Assembly: GCA_903884125.1 (NCBI GenBank) | Contig: CAISDR010000458.1 | Span: 1 to 5,447, forward strand | Direction: 5' to 3' | DNA from: an uncultured bacterium | GTDB lineage: Bacteria > Pseudomonadota > Alphaproteobacteria > CAISDR01 | Length of the DNA: 5,447 nt | In this document: positions 1-5,447 of the stretch, piece after piece | How the letters are laid out: each line of letters begins with the position of its first letter | Numbering within the stretch: the first letter of the stretch is position 1 | Position numbers and translations under genes: made by a program | Notes under the pieces: model-generated | The model's input: the letters and a program-made list of their open reading frames with translations, nothing else | Told to the model about the DNA's origin: nothing | Databases searched by the model: none

Positions 1-1
1 G

Positions 2-865
2 GCATTGTCCTGCCGGACTCACGCACTTGGTCGTATCTTTGACGTTCTGGGTGCATTGCTGGGTCAAAAGACGCCGGAATTCCTGAACGCTGCGGGCTTT
101 TCGTCGTCGCCCCATCTGATGTTCTCGGGCTTCCATCCCAATGGTGAATGGTTCCAGCTTTTCCAGATCGGATTTGGCGGGATTCCGGGTCGGCCCATGG
201 GTGATGGACCGGATGGTCATTCCCTGTGGCCGGGCTTTACCAACGTACCCAACGAATTTCTGGAGCGCTATTTCCCGATGCGTATCGAGAAATATGAAAG
301 TGTTGCCGATTCCGGTGGCGCCGGTCTGCATCGCGGCGGCAACGGTATTCACATGACCTATTGCTTCCTGGAAGATGGCGGCATTTCCATCCATGATGAT
401 CGCTGGTTCGTGCCGCCATGGGGTGTCAATGGTGGCGAACCGGCAATGCGTTCATGGAAGAAGCTTGAACGTACTGACGGTACCAGTGTGATGCTGGGTT
501 CCAAGGTGGACCGGGTTGAAGTTTCAAAAGGCGATCTGCTGCATTACGTCACTTGGGGTGGCGGCGGCTGGGGCGATCCGCTGGCGCGTGCACCGGACGT
601 GGTGGGCCTTGAGGTGCGTCGCGGGCTGGTCACGGTTGCTGGTGCGCGGCGATACGGCGTGGTCTGCGATACAAATGGTGTCGTCGATGAAACGGCAACA
701 GCGGCCCTGCGCAAGACGATGGGCGCTGGTCGTGCACCGTTGAGCCTGTTTAATTTCGGCCCGGATATCGAAACCCTGCGCAAGAATTGTCTGGCGGAAA
801 CAGGCCTGCCTGCACCGCGCCAGCCGGTTTGGCGCGGCAGCGCCCGGCGCGCGGCTGCGGAATAG
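2..865 (+). CDS. Hydantoinase B/oxoprolinase family subunit (HyuB-like), C-terminal half, 5' truncated by window edge
   Basis: This is the beta-type subunit of an ATP-dependent hydantoinase/5-oxoprolinase enzyme. The family works with a HyuA subunit to open hydantoin or lactam rings, and relatives include acetone and acetophenone carboxylases. The frame is open from the window edge (first codon Ala at 2-4), so the TTG at 5 is not a real start. About 287 codons remain, against roughly 500-600 for a full HyuB. Family blocks seen, numbered from the codon at 5: SSPHLMFSG (34-42), GGIPGRPMGDGPDGHS (58-73), FTNVPNEFLE (78-87), SGGAGLHRGGNGI (103-115), ISIHDDRW (127-134), WGVNGG (139-144) and WGGGGWGDPL (184-193). 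The tail with ETGLPAP near 265-271 is also typical of the family. It ends with TAG, and 26 bp later a CoA-transferase gene follows on the same strand, probably in one operon. A HyuA gene would be expected upstream, outside the window. Family assignment is firm; the substrate is unknown. Confidence 0.95.
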   Translation, partial: ALSCRTHALGRIFDVLGALLGQKTPEFLNAAGFSSSPHLMFSGFHPNGEWFQLFQIGFGGIPGRPMGDGPDGHSLWPGFTNVPNEFLERYFPMRIEKYESVADSGGAGLHRGGNGIHMTYCFLEDGGISIHDDRWFVPPWGVNGGEPAMRSWKKLERTDGTSVMLGSKVDRVEVSKGDLLHYVTWGGGGWGDPLARAPDVVGLEVRRGLVTVAGARRYGVVCDTNGVVDETATAALRKTMGAGRAPLSLFNFGPDIETLRKNCLAETGLPAPRQPVWRGSARRAAAE

Positions 866-878
866 CGACGAGGTTTTC

Positions 879-885
879 AAGGGAG
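879..885 (+). promoter_or_regulatory. Ribosome binding site of the CoA-transferase gene
   Basis: AAGGGAG lies 6 nt before the ATG at 892. It fixes the start there rather than at an in-frame ATG at 787, which would lie inside the upstream hydantoinase gene and add 35 Arg/Pro-rich residues unlike the family N-terminus. Confidence 0.75.
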
Positions 886-891
886 CAACAA

Positions 892-2109
892 ATGACGGAC
901 GTTACGTCGACACCGGCGGCCACAGGGCCGCTGGCCGGGCTGCGGCTGATTGAATTGGGCGTGTTACTGGCTGGACCGTTCTGCGGCCAGATCATGGGTG
1001 ATTTTGGTGCCGAAGTAATCAAGATCGAACCGCCGGGTCAGCCCGATCCCATGCGTGACTGGGGGCATGTGCGACCGGAGGGTCAGGGACTTTGGTTCCC
1101 GATACTGGCGCGCAATAAAAAATGCGCGACTCTTGACCTGCGCAAGCCCGAAGGCGTTGCAGCATTAAAGGAACTTGTGGCCAAGTCGGATTTTCTGCTG
1201 GAGAATTTCCGCCCGGGCACCATGGAAAAATGGGGTCTTGGGTATGATGTGCTCAAGGAAATAAATCCGGGCCTGATCATGATCCGCGTCTCGGGCTATG
1301 GACAGACCGGGCCGTCAGCCAGTAAAGCAGGCTACGCCTCTGTCGGGGAAGCAATGGCCGGGCTGCGTTATGTCATCGGCGAACCCGACCGCGTGCCTGC
1401 GCGTGCCGGTGTGTCGCTTGGCGATACGCTGGCTGCCGTTTATGCCGCAATCGGTGCGCTTGCCGCACTTGAACACCGGCACAAAACCGGCCGTGGCCAG
1501 ATCGTGGACAGCGCCATTTATGAAGCCTGTTTTTCGATCATGGAAAGTCTGGTACCGGAATATCAGTTTGGCGGCCATATCCGTGAACGCACCGGGTCGT
1601 TTTTGCCCAATGTCGCGCCGTCCAATGTTTATGAAACCGCAGACGGCCTGCTGATCATTGCAGCCAATCAGAACACGGTATTCGAACGGCTGGCTGAAGC
1701 CATGGAACAGCCGGGGCTTGCCAAAGATCCGCGCTTTGCAACGCATCTGGCGCGCGGCGAAAACCAGAAACTGCTTGATGGGATGATCAACGACTGGACC
1801 AAATCCTTCAAGTCAGATGATCTGATAACCAAATGTGAAGCCCATGGCGTGCCATGCGGGAAAATCTTCCGGGCGCCAGACATGCTGGTTGATCCCCATT
1901 ATGCCGCGCGTGAAGCAATCATTGCCCTGAAACATCCCGTTCTGGGCGATTTCAAGATGCAGAACGTGTTTCCGAAACTGTCCGAGACACCGGGCAATGC
2001 CCGCTGGCTTGGCACAGACACCGGCTCACATAACGATTACGTCTATCGCGAATTGCTGGGCTATGACGACGCACTGATCGAACGGCTGAAAGCTGCAAAG
2101 GTCATCTGA
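892..2109 (+). CDS. CaiB/BaiF-family (class III) CoA-transferase
   Basis: This gene encodes a 405-residue cytosolic enzyme, the usual length for formyl-CoA transferase/CaiB relatives. The family moves CoA between carboxylic acids through enzyme-bound aspartyl intermediates. The N-terminus shows the family block GLRLIELGVLLAGPF (16-30) then GDFGAEVIKIEPP (36-48). LARNKKCATLDLRKPEG (72-88), ENFRPG (104-109) and GLIMIRVSGYGQTGP (127-141) follow. Asp178 in the context SLGDTLAAVYA matches the catalytic aspartate of the family (Asp169 in Frc and CaiB). The C-terminal part carries the small-domain features VYETADG (246-252) and HGVPCGKI (318-325). The start is set by AAGGGAG 6 nt upstream. The hydantoinase gene sits 26 bp upstream on the same strand, so the two are probably co-transcribed, and this enzyme may activate an acid from ring opening. 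It ends 2 bp from the stop codon of the convergent hydrolase gene. Family is certain; donor and acceptor acids cannot be deduced. Confidence 0.95.
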   Translation: MTDVTSTPAATGPLAGLRLIELGVLLAGPFCGQIMGDFGAEVIKIEPPGQPDPMRDWGHVRPEGQGLWFPILARNKKCATLDLRKPEGVAALKELVAKSDFLLENFRPGTMEKWGLGYDVLKEINPGLIMIRVSGYGQTGPSASKAGYASVGEAMAGLRYVIGEPDRVPARAGVSLGDTLAAVYAAIGALAALEHRHKTGRGQIVDSAIYEACFSIMESLVPEYQFGGHIRERTGSFLPNVAPSNVYETADGLLIIAANQNTVFERLAEAMEQPGLAKDPRFATHLARGENQKLLDGMINDWTKSFKSDDLITKCEAHGVPCGKIFRAPDMLVDPHYAAREAIIALKHPVLGDFKMQNVFPKLSETPGNARWLGTDTGSHNDYVYRELLGYDDALIERLKAAKVI

Positions 2110-2124
2110 CCCTAGCGGCTTTTT
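2089..2124. terminator. Possible shared terminator at the convergent gene junction
   Basis: A nested inverted repeat is centred between 2105 and 2106. The outer arms 2089-2096 (AAAGCTGC) and 2115-2122 (GCGGCTTT) pair over 8 bp with one G-U wobble. The inner arms GGTC (2100-2103) and GACC (2108-2111) pair around a 4-nt loop, with a mostly unpaired 3x3 internal loop between the stems. A run of five T (2120-2124) overlaps and follows the 3' arm on the + strand, giving a rho-independent-like layout for the CoA-transferase transcript. On the - strand the wobble becomes an A-C mismatch and only three U follow, so termination there would be weaker. The structure includes both stop codons. Folding energy was not computed. 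Confidence 0.45.
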
Positions 2125-2747
2125 GCCATAAGACTGATTGCCGTTTCCTCGTCGATCACCTCGGCATATTTGGCCTGAAGATCAAACAGGTTTGATTCAT
2201 GTGGACCGGGTGCGCGATCTGCGCAGCCGTCCCGCACGACAAATGGGATGAACCCGTATTGCAGGGCATCCAGAGCGGTGGCGCGCACGCAGCCGGACGT
2301 GGAATAGCCGGTGATAAATACACTATCAACGCCCATCGCATGGAGCGTCGATGCCAGCGATGTTCCAAAAAATGCAGACGCGTATCGCTTGATCACCACG
2401 ATGTCGTTTTCACCGGGCTGGAGCCCCTCCGGGAAGCGTCCAAAGGGCGATCCCTTGACGAATGCTTTCAGCGCCGGAACTTTTCGGAAGAACACACCAC
2501 CATCACGGCCGTCGGCCGCAAATTCCACGCCGGTAAAGACAACCGGGACATTGTTTTTACCGGCTGCCTGACGCAGTCGTTTGTTGGATTCAAGGGCCGC
2601 CTGCGCATTCGCGCCAGCATAAAGCGGGCAGGCGGGGTCAAGATAGGCCACCACCACATCAACAATGATAAACGCAGCTTTTGTGCCAAAGCTGAGCGAG
2701 CCGCGAAATCCGGCGGCATGATAGTCCTGGGTCAGGGCGTCAGACAT
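2112..2747 (-). CDS. Isochorismatase-fold cysteine hydrolase, N-carbamoylsarcosine amidohydrolase-like
   Basis: This gene encodes a 211-residue cytosolic amidohydrolase. The group cleaves N-carbamoylsarcosine to sarcosine, CO2 and ammonia; close relatives include maleamate amidase (NicF) of nicotinate breakdown. The catalytic triad is visible. Asp30 ends the first core strand (AFIIVD), Lys120 is in DIVVIKRYASAFFGTSL, and the nucleophile Cys153 is in GYSTSGCVRAT, whose T-S-G-C-V-R-A-T pattern is typical of the carbamoylsarcosine amidase branch. Also typical are PLYAGANA (41-48), ALDALQYGF (158-166), DGCADRAPGPHESNLFDLQAKYAEV (173-197) and the overall length. The ATG is preceded by AAGG with 6-nt spacing. 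It lies 8 bp after the methyltransferase stop and is the last gene of the - strand operon, ending 2 bp from the convergent CoA-transferase. The nearby hydantoinase subunit makes an N-carbamoyl substrate attractive, but maleamate-like or other amides cannot be excluded. Confidence 0.92.
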   Translation of the reverse strand: MSDALTQDYHAAGFRGSLSFGTKAAFIIVDVVVAYLDPACPLYAGANAQAALESNKRLRQAAGKNNVPVVFTGVEFAADGRDGGVFFRKVPALKAFVKGSPFGRFPEGLQPGENDIVVIKRYASAFFGTSLASTLHAMGVDSVFITGYSTSGCVRATALDALQYGFIPFVVRDGCADRAPGPHESNLFDLQAKYAEVIDEETAISLMAKSR

Positions 2748-2753
2748 ATTTGA

Positions 2754-2757
2754 CCTT
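2754..2757 (-). promoter_or_regulatory. Ribosome binding site of the cysteine hydrolase, overlapping the upstream stop codon
   Basis: On the - strand AAGG sits 6 nt before the hydrolase ATG (2745-2747). Its first two bases are the last two of the methyltransferase TAA stop (2756-2758). Ribosomes finishing the methyltransferase would unload on this weak site, which suggests translational coupling. Confidence 0.55.
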
Positions 2758-3892
2758 AAGCACTAAGTGGTTTGATTGCGGAAGCCACATACCACACACC
2801 GGGTGCGCCGATGCGCGGAAGATTGCCGCCTGTGACCGAGGATGGCGGAAATCCGGCTTCAATCATCAAGGCTGGAACATCACATGTTGCGAAAGCATCC
2901 CAATGCGGTTCGTTATTATGGATCGTCTGCCAGGATGACATGAACTGATCAATCAGTTGCTTGCCTTGGAAATGGATCGGCACGTCCTGAAAGATCGCCA
3001 CGCCGCCGGGGGCCAGCACCCGGTAAGCCTCGGCCAGAATGCGACGAAGGTTATTTGTGGACACTTCGTGCATCAGATTATGGGCAACGACCAGATCGAA
3101 CACACCATCATCATAGCCAAGACTGACTGCATTCATTTGTCGGAAATGTATGGGTAATCCAAAGGATTCAGCGCGTGCATGGCCATAACGCAGCATGCCG
3201 GGCCCAACATCAACGGCATGAATTTCAGCATCCGGGAACTGCATTTTAAAGGACAGGGTCGCGCCACCGACTGAACAGCCCAGGTCCAGAATGCGCCTGG
3301 GTGCTGCCTTACCGTCCAACCGCTTTTGCAGATGATCGATGACAACGGATGCTTTTGTGTCGCGGATGCCAACGCCAAGTCCGGACACATAAACATTCCC
3401 GCCATTTTCGTAAAATGCACCGGCGACAATATCGTCCGGTTTCTCAAAGCGCATATATCCTCCGGGTTGCCCGTGAATATCCACAATCATCACATCGTCT
3501 GGACGCTCGATCGTGGCGTCCAGAACCAGTGTTCCGCCAGCAGGTCTGCGACGGGCCATGTCATTGGCAGCATCAGTAATGCGCGCTTCTTCGCGGAAAA
3601 TGGTGTCACCTACCGAATGCCACATCATTTCCTGGGCAGTCTGCTGCAACTCGCTCCAGGCGTGGTAGACAGGTTCGTCCTCCAGCGCGACTCCCACTTC
3701 GGCGATGGTGCCGGGCGCGCGCCCATTCCGCTTTTCAAAAGCCGGAGTTGCTACCTCGTTAAAGTTTTTGACCAGTCCCTCGCCAAGATTCTTGATATGG
3801 CGCTTGAGCGTTATGATGCGATCCTGGGTTCGCTTTTCCGGCGCATTGGCTATTGCAAGAACTGCATGAGGTGTGCCGCGATCCAAATTCAT
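2756..3892 (-). CDS. Class I SAM-dependent methyltransferase with ~195-residue N-terminal extension
   Basis: This 378-residue protein is predicted to be cytosolic. The C-terminal half is a Rossmann-type SAM methyltransferase. Motif I is RRILDLGCSVGGAT (199-212), the acidic residue that usually binds the SAM ribose is Asp228 in IHAVDVGPGM, the motif IV region is FDLVVAHNLMHEV (265-277), and the post-motif block is YRVLAPGGVAIFQDVP (290-305). Residues 1-195 are not part of the minimal fold. They start with a charged helical-looking stretch, then a probably beta-rich part (120-172) with DIHGQPGGYMRFE and GGNVYVSGLGVGI. I do not recognise this region; it may be a substrate-binding or dimerisation domain. 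The start has an excellent Shine-Dalgarno 5 nt away. The gene lies between an MFS transporter (11-bp gap) and a cysteine hydrolase (8-bp gap), so it probably belongs to the same small-molecule pathway. Methyltransferase activity is well supported; the acceptor is unknown. Confidence 0.9.
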   Translation of the reverse strand: MNLDRGTPHAVLAIANAPEKRTQDRIITLKRHIKNLGEGLVKNFNEVATPAFEKRNGRAPGTIAEVGVALEDEPVYHAWSELQQTAQEMMWHSVGDTIFREEARITDAANDMARRRPAGGTLVLDATIERPDDVMIVDIHGQPGGYMRFEKPDDIVAGAFYENGGNVYVSGLGVGIRDTKASVVIDHLQKRLDGKAAPRRILDLGCSVGGATLSFKMQFPDAEIHAVDVGPGMLRYGHARAESFGLPIHFRQMNAVSLGYDDGVFDLVVAHNLMHEVSTNNLRRILAEAYRVLAPGGVAIFQDVPIHFQGKQLIDQFMSSWQTIHNNEPHWDAFATCDVPALMIEAGFPPSSVTGGNLPRIGAPGVWYVASAIKPLSA

Positions 3893-3897
3893 GGATT

Positions 3898-3905
3898 CCT
3901 CCTTT
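3898..3905 (-). promoter_or_regulatory. Strong ribosome binding site of the methyltransferase, overlapping the MFS stop codon
   Basis: On the - strand AAAGGAGG, a near-perfect Shine-Dalgarno, ends 5 nt before the methyltransferase ATG (3890-3892). It overlaps the MFS TAA stop (3904-3906). It decides the methyltransferase start and is the strongest such site in the window, suggesting high translation of this gene within the operon. Confidence 0.8.
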
Positions 3906-5229
3906 ATGCCTGGCTGCCCGTATCGCCCAGGCGCTTTTCATCAAGATCATAGAACATCAGAATGATAATGGATATGCCGAGCATCACCGTTGGAATAATG
4001 GCGACGCCCACATACATGGCGCTGATCGCCAGATCGGGCTGGGTTACAACCTGCCCACCCTTGGTCGGAATATACCCCATGGCCGCCAGATAGGCGCCCA
4101 TCAGGGCCGGACCGATGGCGAACGCAGCTTTTTCGACGATGGCATAAAAGCTTGAAAACAGGCCTTCGCGACGCAGCCCTGTGCGGCGGCGATCATAGTC
4201 CATTGTATCCGGCAACATCGCCGCACCCATCAGCAGCATACCGCCAGATGACAGGCCCAGGCCAACGCCCCGCAATCCCATTGTCCACAATGGCAGGCCC
4301 TCGGCAGCAAGTAACCAGGTCAGCGCCATCAGAATATAAAGACAGGTGGCAATCATGAATGACCGGTGCTTGCCAATACGATGGGCGATCGCTGACCAGA
4401 TCGGCATGGAAACTGCGATTGATACATTGCTGGCAATCGAGAGCACTTCCTGACCGGCATAGCCATCCTTGGTGACATTGATCAGGAACAGAAGTCCGGT
4501 GGTTGAGACGCTGGCCAGCGACAGAAGGTGCAGGAATTTGACACTGAGCAGGATTACAATCGGCCTGTTCTCAAAAACCATTCTGATCTGGTCGCGCATC
4601 GGCGGTTTTGTGCCTTCATGACGTTCCACCATGCGCGCTTTTGCGGTTGCCAGAAAACAAGCCAGCATCGTAGCGACAATCACGACCGTCAGGATAAGGC
4701 CCGTTGCCGCAAACCCGTCGCGATCGCGACCAAAATGCAAAAGCAGGGCGGCCGTTCCGGCACCGGCAGTTAATTGCCCGATGGATACAAACAGCGTGCG
4801 GAATGACAATAGCCGGGTGCGCTGGTGATAATCGTCGGTCATTTCGGACGGCATGGCCAGATAGGGCACGTTAAACAGCGAATAGCCTGTTGAATAAAGG
4901 ATCAGGATCGCAGCGTAATAGATCATCAGATCCGTACCATCCAGCGATGGTGGCGCGAAAATCGCGGGAAACGTCAGGCCGGATACAATGGCACCTGCCA
5001 GAAGAAACGGCCGACGGCGACCCCAGCGGGATTTCGTGGCATCAGAACGCGCGCCAATCACCAGATCGGCGATGATGTCATAAAGTTTTGAAACGGTAAG
5101 CAGGGCACCAGCAATAGCTGTCGATTGTCCCAGGACGGTTGCCATCAGGGCCGGGAAATAAATAGTGACCGTGTTAAGCAATATAGAAACGCCCACAGTG
5201 CCCACGCCAAATCCCAGGCAGATGGACAT
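3904..5229 (-). CDS. MFS transporter of the GPH (MelB-like) cation symporter family
   Basis: This gene encodes an inner-membrane symporter with about 12 hydrophobic segments, 441 residues from the first ATG. Numbering from that ATG, the protein opens with SICLGFGVGTVG (2-13), the usual GPH start of helix 1. The family cytoplasmic loop is SKLYDIIADLVIGARSDATKSRWGRRRP (47-74). Asp51 and Asp55 align with the cation-site Asp55 and Asp59 of E. coli MelB, while Asn120 (in YSLFNVPYLAMP) stands where MelB has Asp124. The second-half signature is LPDTMDYDRRRTGLRREGLFSSFYAIVEKAAFAIGP (339-374). The last helix ends near 428, followed by a short charged tail. The true start is unsettled. The frame is open to a TGA at 5359-5361, with a TTG at 5356-5358 and a CTG at 5284-5286 as alternatives; residues after the CTG look like a natural N-terminus. 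The family transports sugars, sugar acids and other small organic molecules. Here it probably imports the substrate of the operon, which is inference. Confidence 0.9.
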   Translation of the reverse strand: MSICLGFGVGTVGVSILLNTVTIYFPALMATVLGQSTAIAGALLTVSKLYDIIADLVIGARSDATKSRWGRRRPFLLAGAIVSGLTFPAIFAPPSLDGTDLMIYYAAILILYSTGYSLFNVPYLAMPSEMTDDYHQRTRLLSFRTLFVSIGQLTAGAGTAALLLHFGRDRDGFAATGLILTVVIVATMLACFLATAKARMVERHEGTKPPMRDQIRMVFENRPIVILLSVKFLHLLSLASVSTTGLLFLINVTKDGYAGQEVLSIASNVSIAVSMPIWSAIAHRIGKHRSFMIATCLYILMALTWLLAAEGLPLWTMGLRGVGLGLSSGGMLLMGAAMLPDTMDYDRRRTGLRREGLFSSFYAIVEKAAFAIGPALMGAYLAAMGYIPTKGGQVVTQPDLAISAMYVGVAIIPTVMLGISIIILMFYDLDEKRLGDTGSQA

Positions 5230-5323
5230 GGGAAGTTCCGGTGCCTTTTCCTTGGGGGTCGGGATCGCAGCAAGGGTGGATGTCAGTGAATAGCCTGTCT
5301 GGGATTTAGCCCGTTTAAAAACG

Positions 5324-5447
5324 TCAGAAAGTCTGCCCTGCCTTGCGAAGACCTTCAATCATCGAGGTGCGCAAGAGGTGGCGGCGGCAGGCATCCCGAT
5401 CTGCTGCAGTTTGCTGCAATTCGGTCAGCATAGCGCGGCGGCGATCA
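5324..5447 (-). CDS. C-terminal 40 residues of an unidentified protein, 5' part outside window
   Basis: On the - strand a frame is open from the window edge to a TGA at 5324-5326, giving 40 residues that begin DRRRAMLTELQQTAADRD and end SMIEGLRKAGQTF. It has the look of a real protein tail: amphipathic helix, balanced composition, and a stop just before the MFS gene. The competing MFS frame over the same bases (5327-5358) reads as a less natural Arg-rich leader. The helix followed by an L-R-T-S-M-I-E-G-L-R element reminds me of C-termini of some FAD-dependent monooxygenases, but this is a weak impression and no cofactor motif lies inside the window. It is on the same strand as the MFS gene and ends 37 bp before the possible CTG start or 94 bp before the ATG, so it may be the preceding operon member. 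Confidence 0.6.
   Translation of the reverse strand, partial: DRRRAMLTELQQTAADRDACRRHLLRTSMIEGLRKAGQTF

Noticed and set aside
787..891. In-frame 35-codon extension upstream of the CoA-transferase start
   Set aside because: It overlaps the end of the hydantoinase gene, is Arg/Pro/Gly rich, lacks a ribosome binding site and does not resemble the family N-terminus; the ATG at 892 has AAGGGAG at good spacing.
866..891. Gap between hydantoinase and CoA-transferase as a promoter or terminator
   Set aside because: Only 26 bp, with no hairpin or -35/-10 pair visible; it holds just the ribosome binding site.
2199..2753. 184-codon open frame on the + strand opposite the cysteine hydrolase
   Set aside because: Its translation is Cys/His/Arg rich with no recognisable domain, and the opposite strand encodes a hydrolase with an intact catalytic triad. 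It is a shadow frame.
3326..3952. 208-codon open frame on the + strand opposite the methyltransferase
   Set aside because: It lies antisense to the methyltransferase N-terminal region, has no family motif, and crosses the well-supported operon junction with its strong Shine-Dalgarno.
4717..4730. Perfect 14-bp palindrome GTCGCGATCGCGAC inside the transporter gene
   Set aside because: It encodes the repeated Arg-Asp-Arg-Asp stretch of a loop and is explained by coding. No second copy or neighbouring operator-like element was noticed, so a regulatory role is unsupported.
1..5447. Mobile element, CRISPR, tRNA or phage-defence content
   Set aside because: No direct repeat array, terminal inverted repeats, transposase motifs, tRNA cloverleaf or defence domains were seen; nearly all bases belong to metabolic or transport genes.

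Overview
The window looks like a catabolic accessory locus from a moderately GC-rich proteobacterium. An alphaproteobacterium is my best guess, from codon style and gene content. A marine genus such as Thalassospira would fit, but nothing in the sequence proves it. The window is almost entirely coding. It holds five recognisable genes plus the tail of a sixth, in two convergent transcription units that both begin outside the window. No RNA gene, mobile element, CRISPR array or origin is visible.

Left unit (+ strand, 1-2109): the C-terminal half of a hydantoinase B/oxoprolinase (HyuB-type) subunit is followed after 26 bp by a complete CaiB/BaiF-family (class III) CoA-transferase. Right unit (- strand, 5447-2112, read right to left): the last 40 codons of an unidentified protein, then a GPH/MelB-type MFS symporter, a SAM-dependent methyltransferase with a long N-terminal extension, and a cysteine hydrolase of the N-carbamoylsarcosine amidohydrolase group. 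MFS, methyltransferase and hydrolase are packed with gaps of 11 and 8 bp, and the upstream stop codon overlaps the downstream Shine-Dalgarno in both cases, so they are very probably one operon. The two units meet tail to tail with only 2 bp between stop codons. A nested inverted repeat spans that junction and may be a shared terminator.

How the genes may work together is inference. HyuA/HyuB enzymes open hydantoin-like or lactam rings using ATP. Carbamoylsarcosine-amidase-type hydrolases cleave N-carbamoyl compounds or amides such as maleamate. The CoA-transferase could activate a resulting acid, and the GPH symporter could import the substrate. The methyltransferase does not fit a textbook pathway and is the most puzzling member. 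The substrate cannot be read from the sequence. The parts are individually known families, and I see no clear sign of a wholly new system.

The least obvious points are the hidden gene tail at the right edge, the uncertain (possibly CTG) start of the MFS gene, the terminator embedded in two convergent genes, and the unusual methyltransferase.
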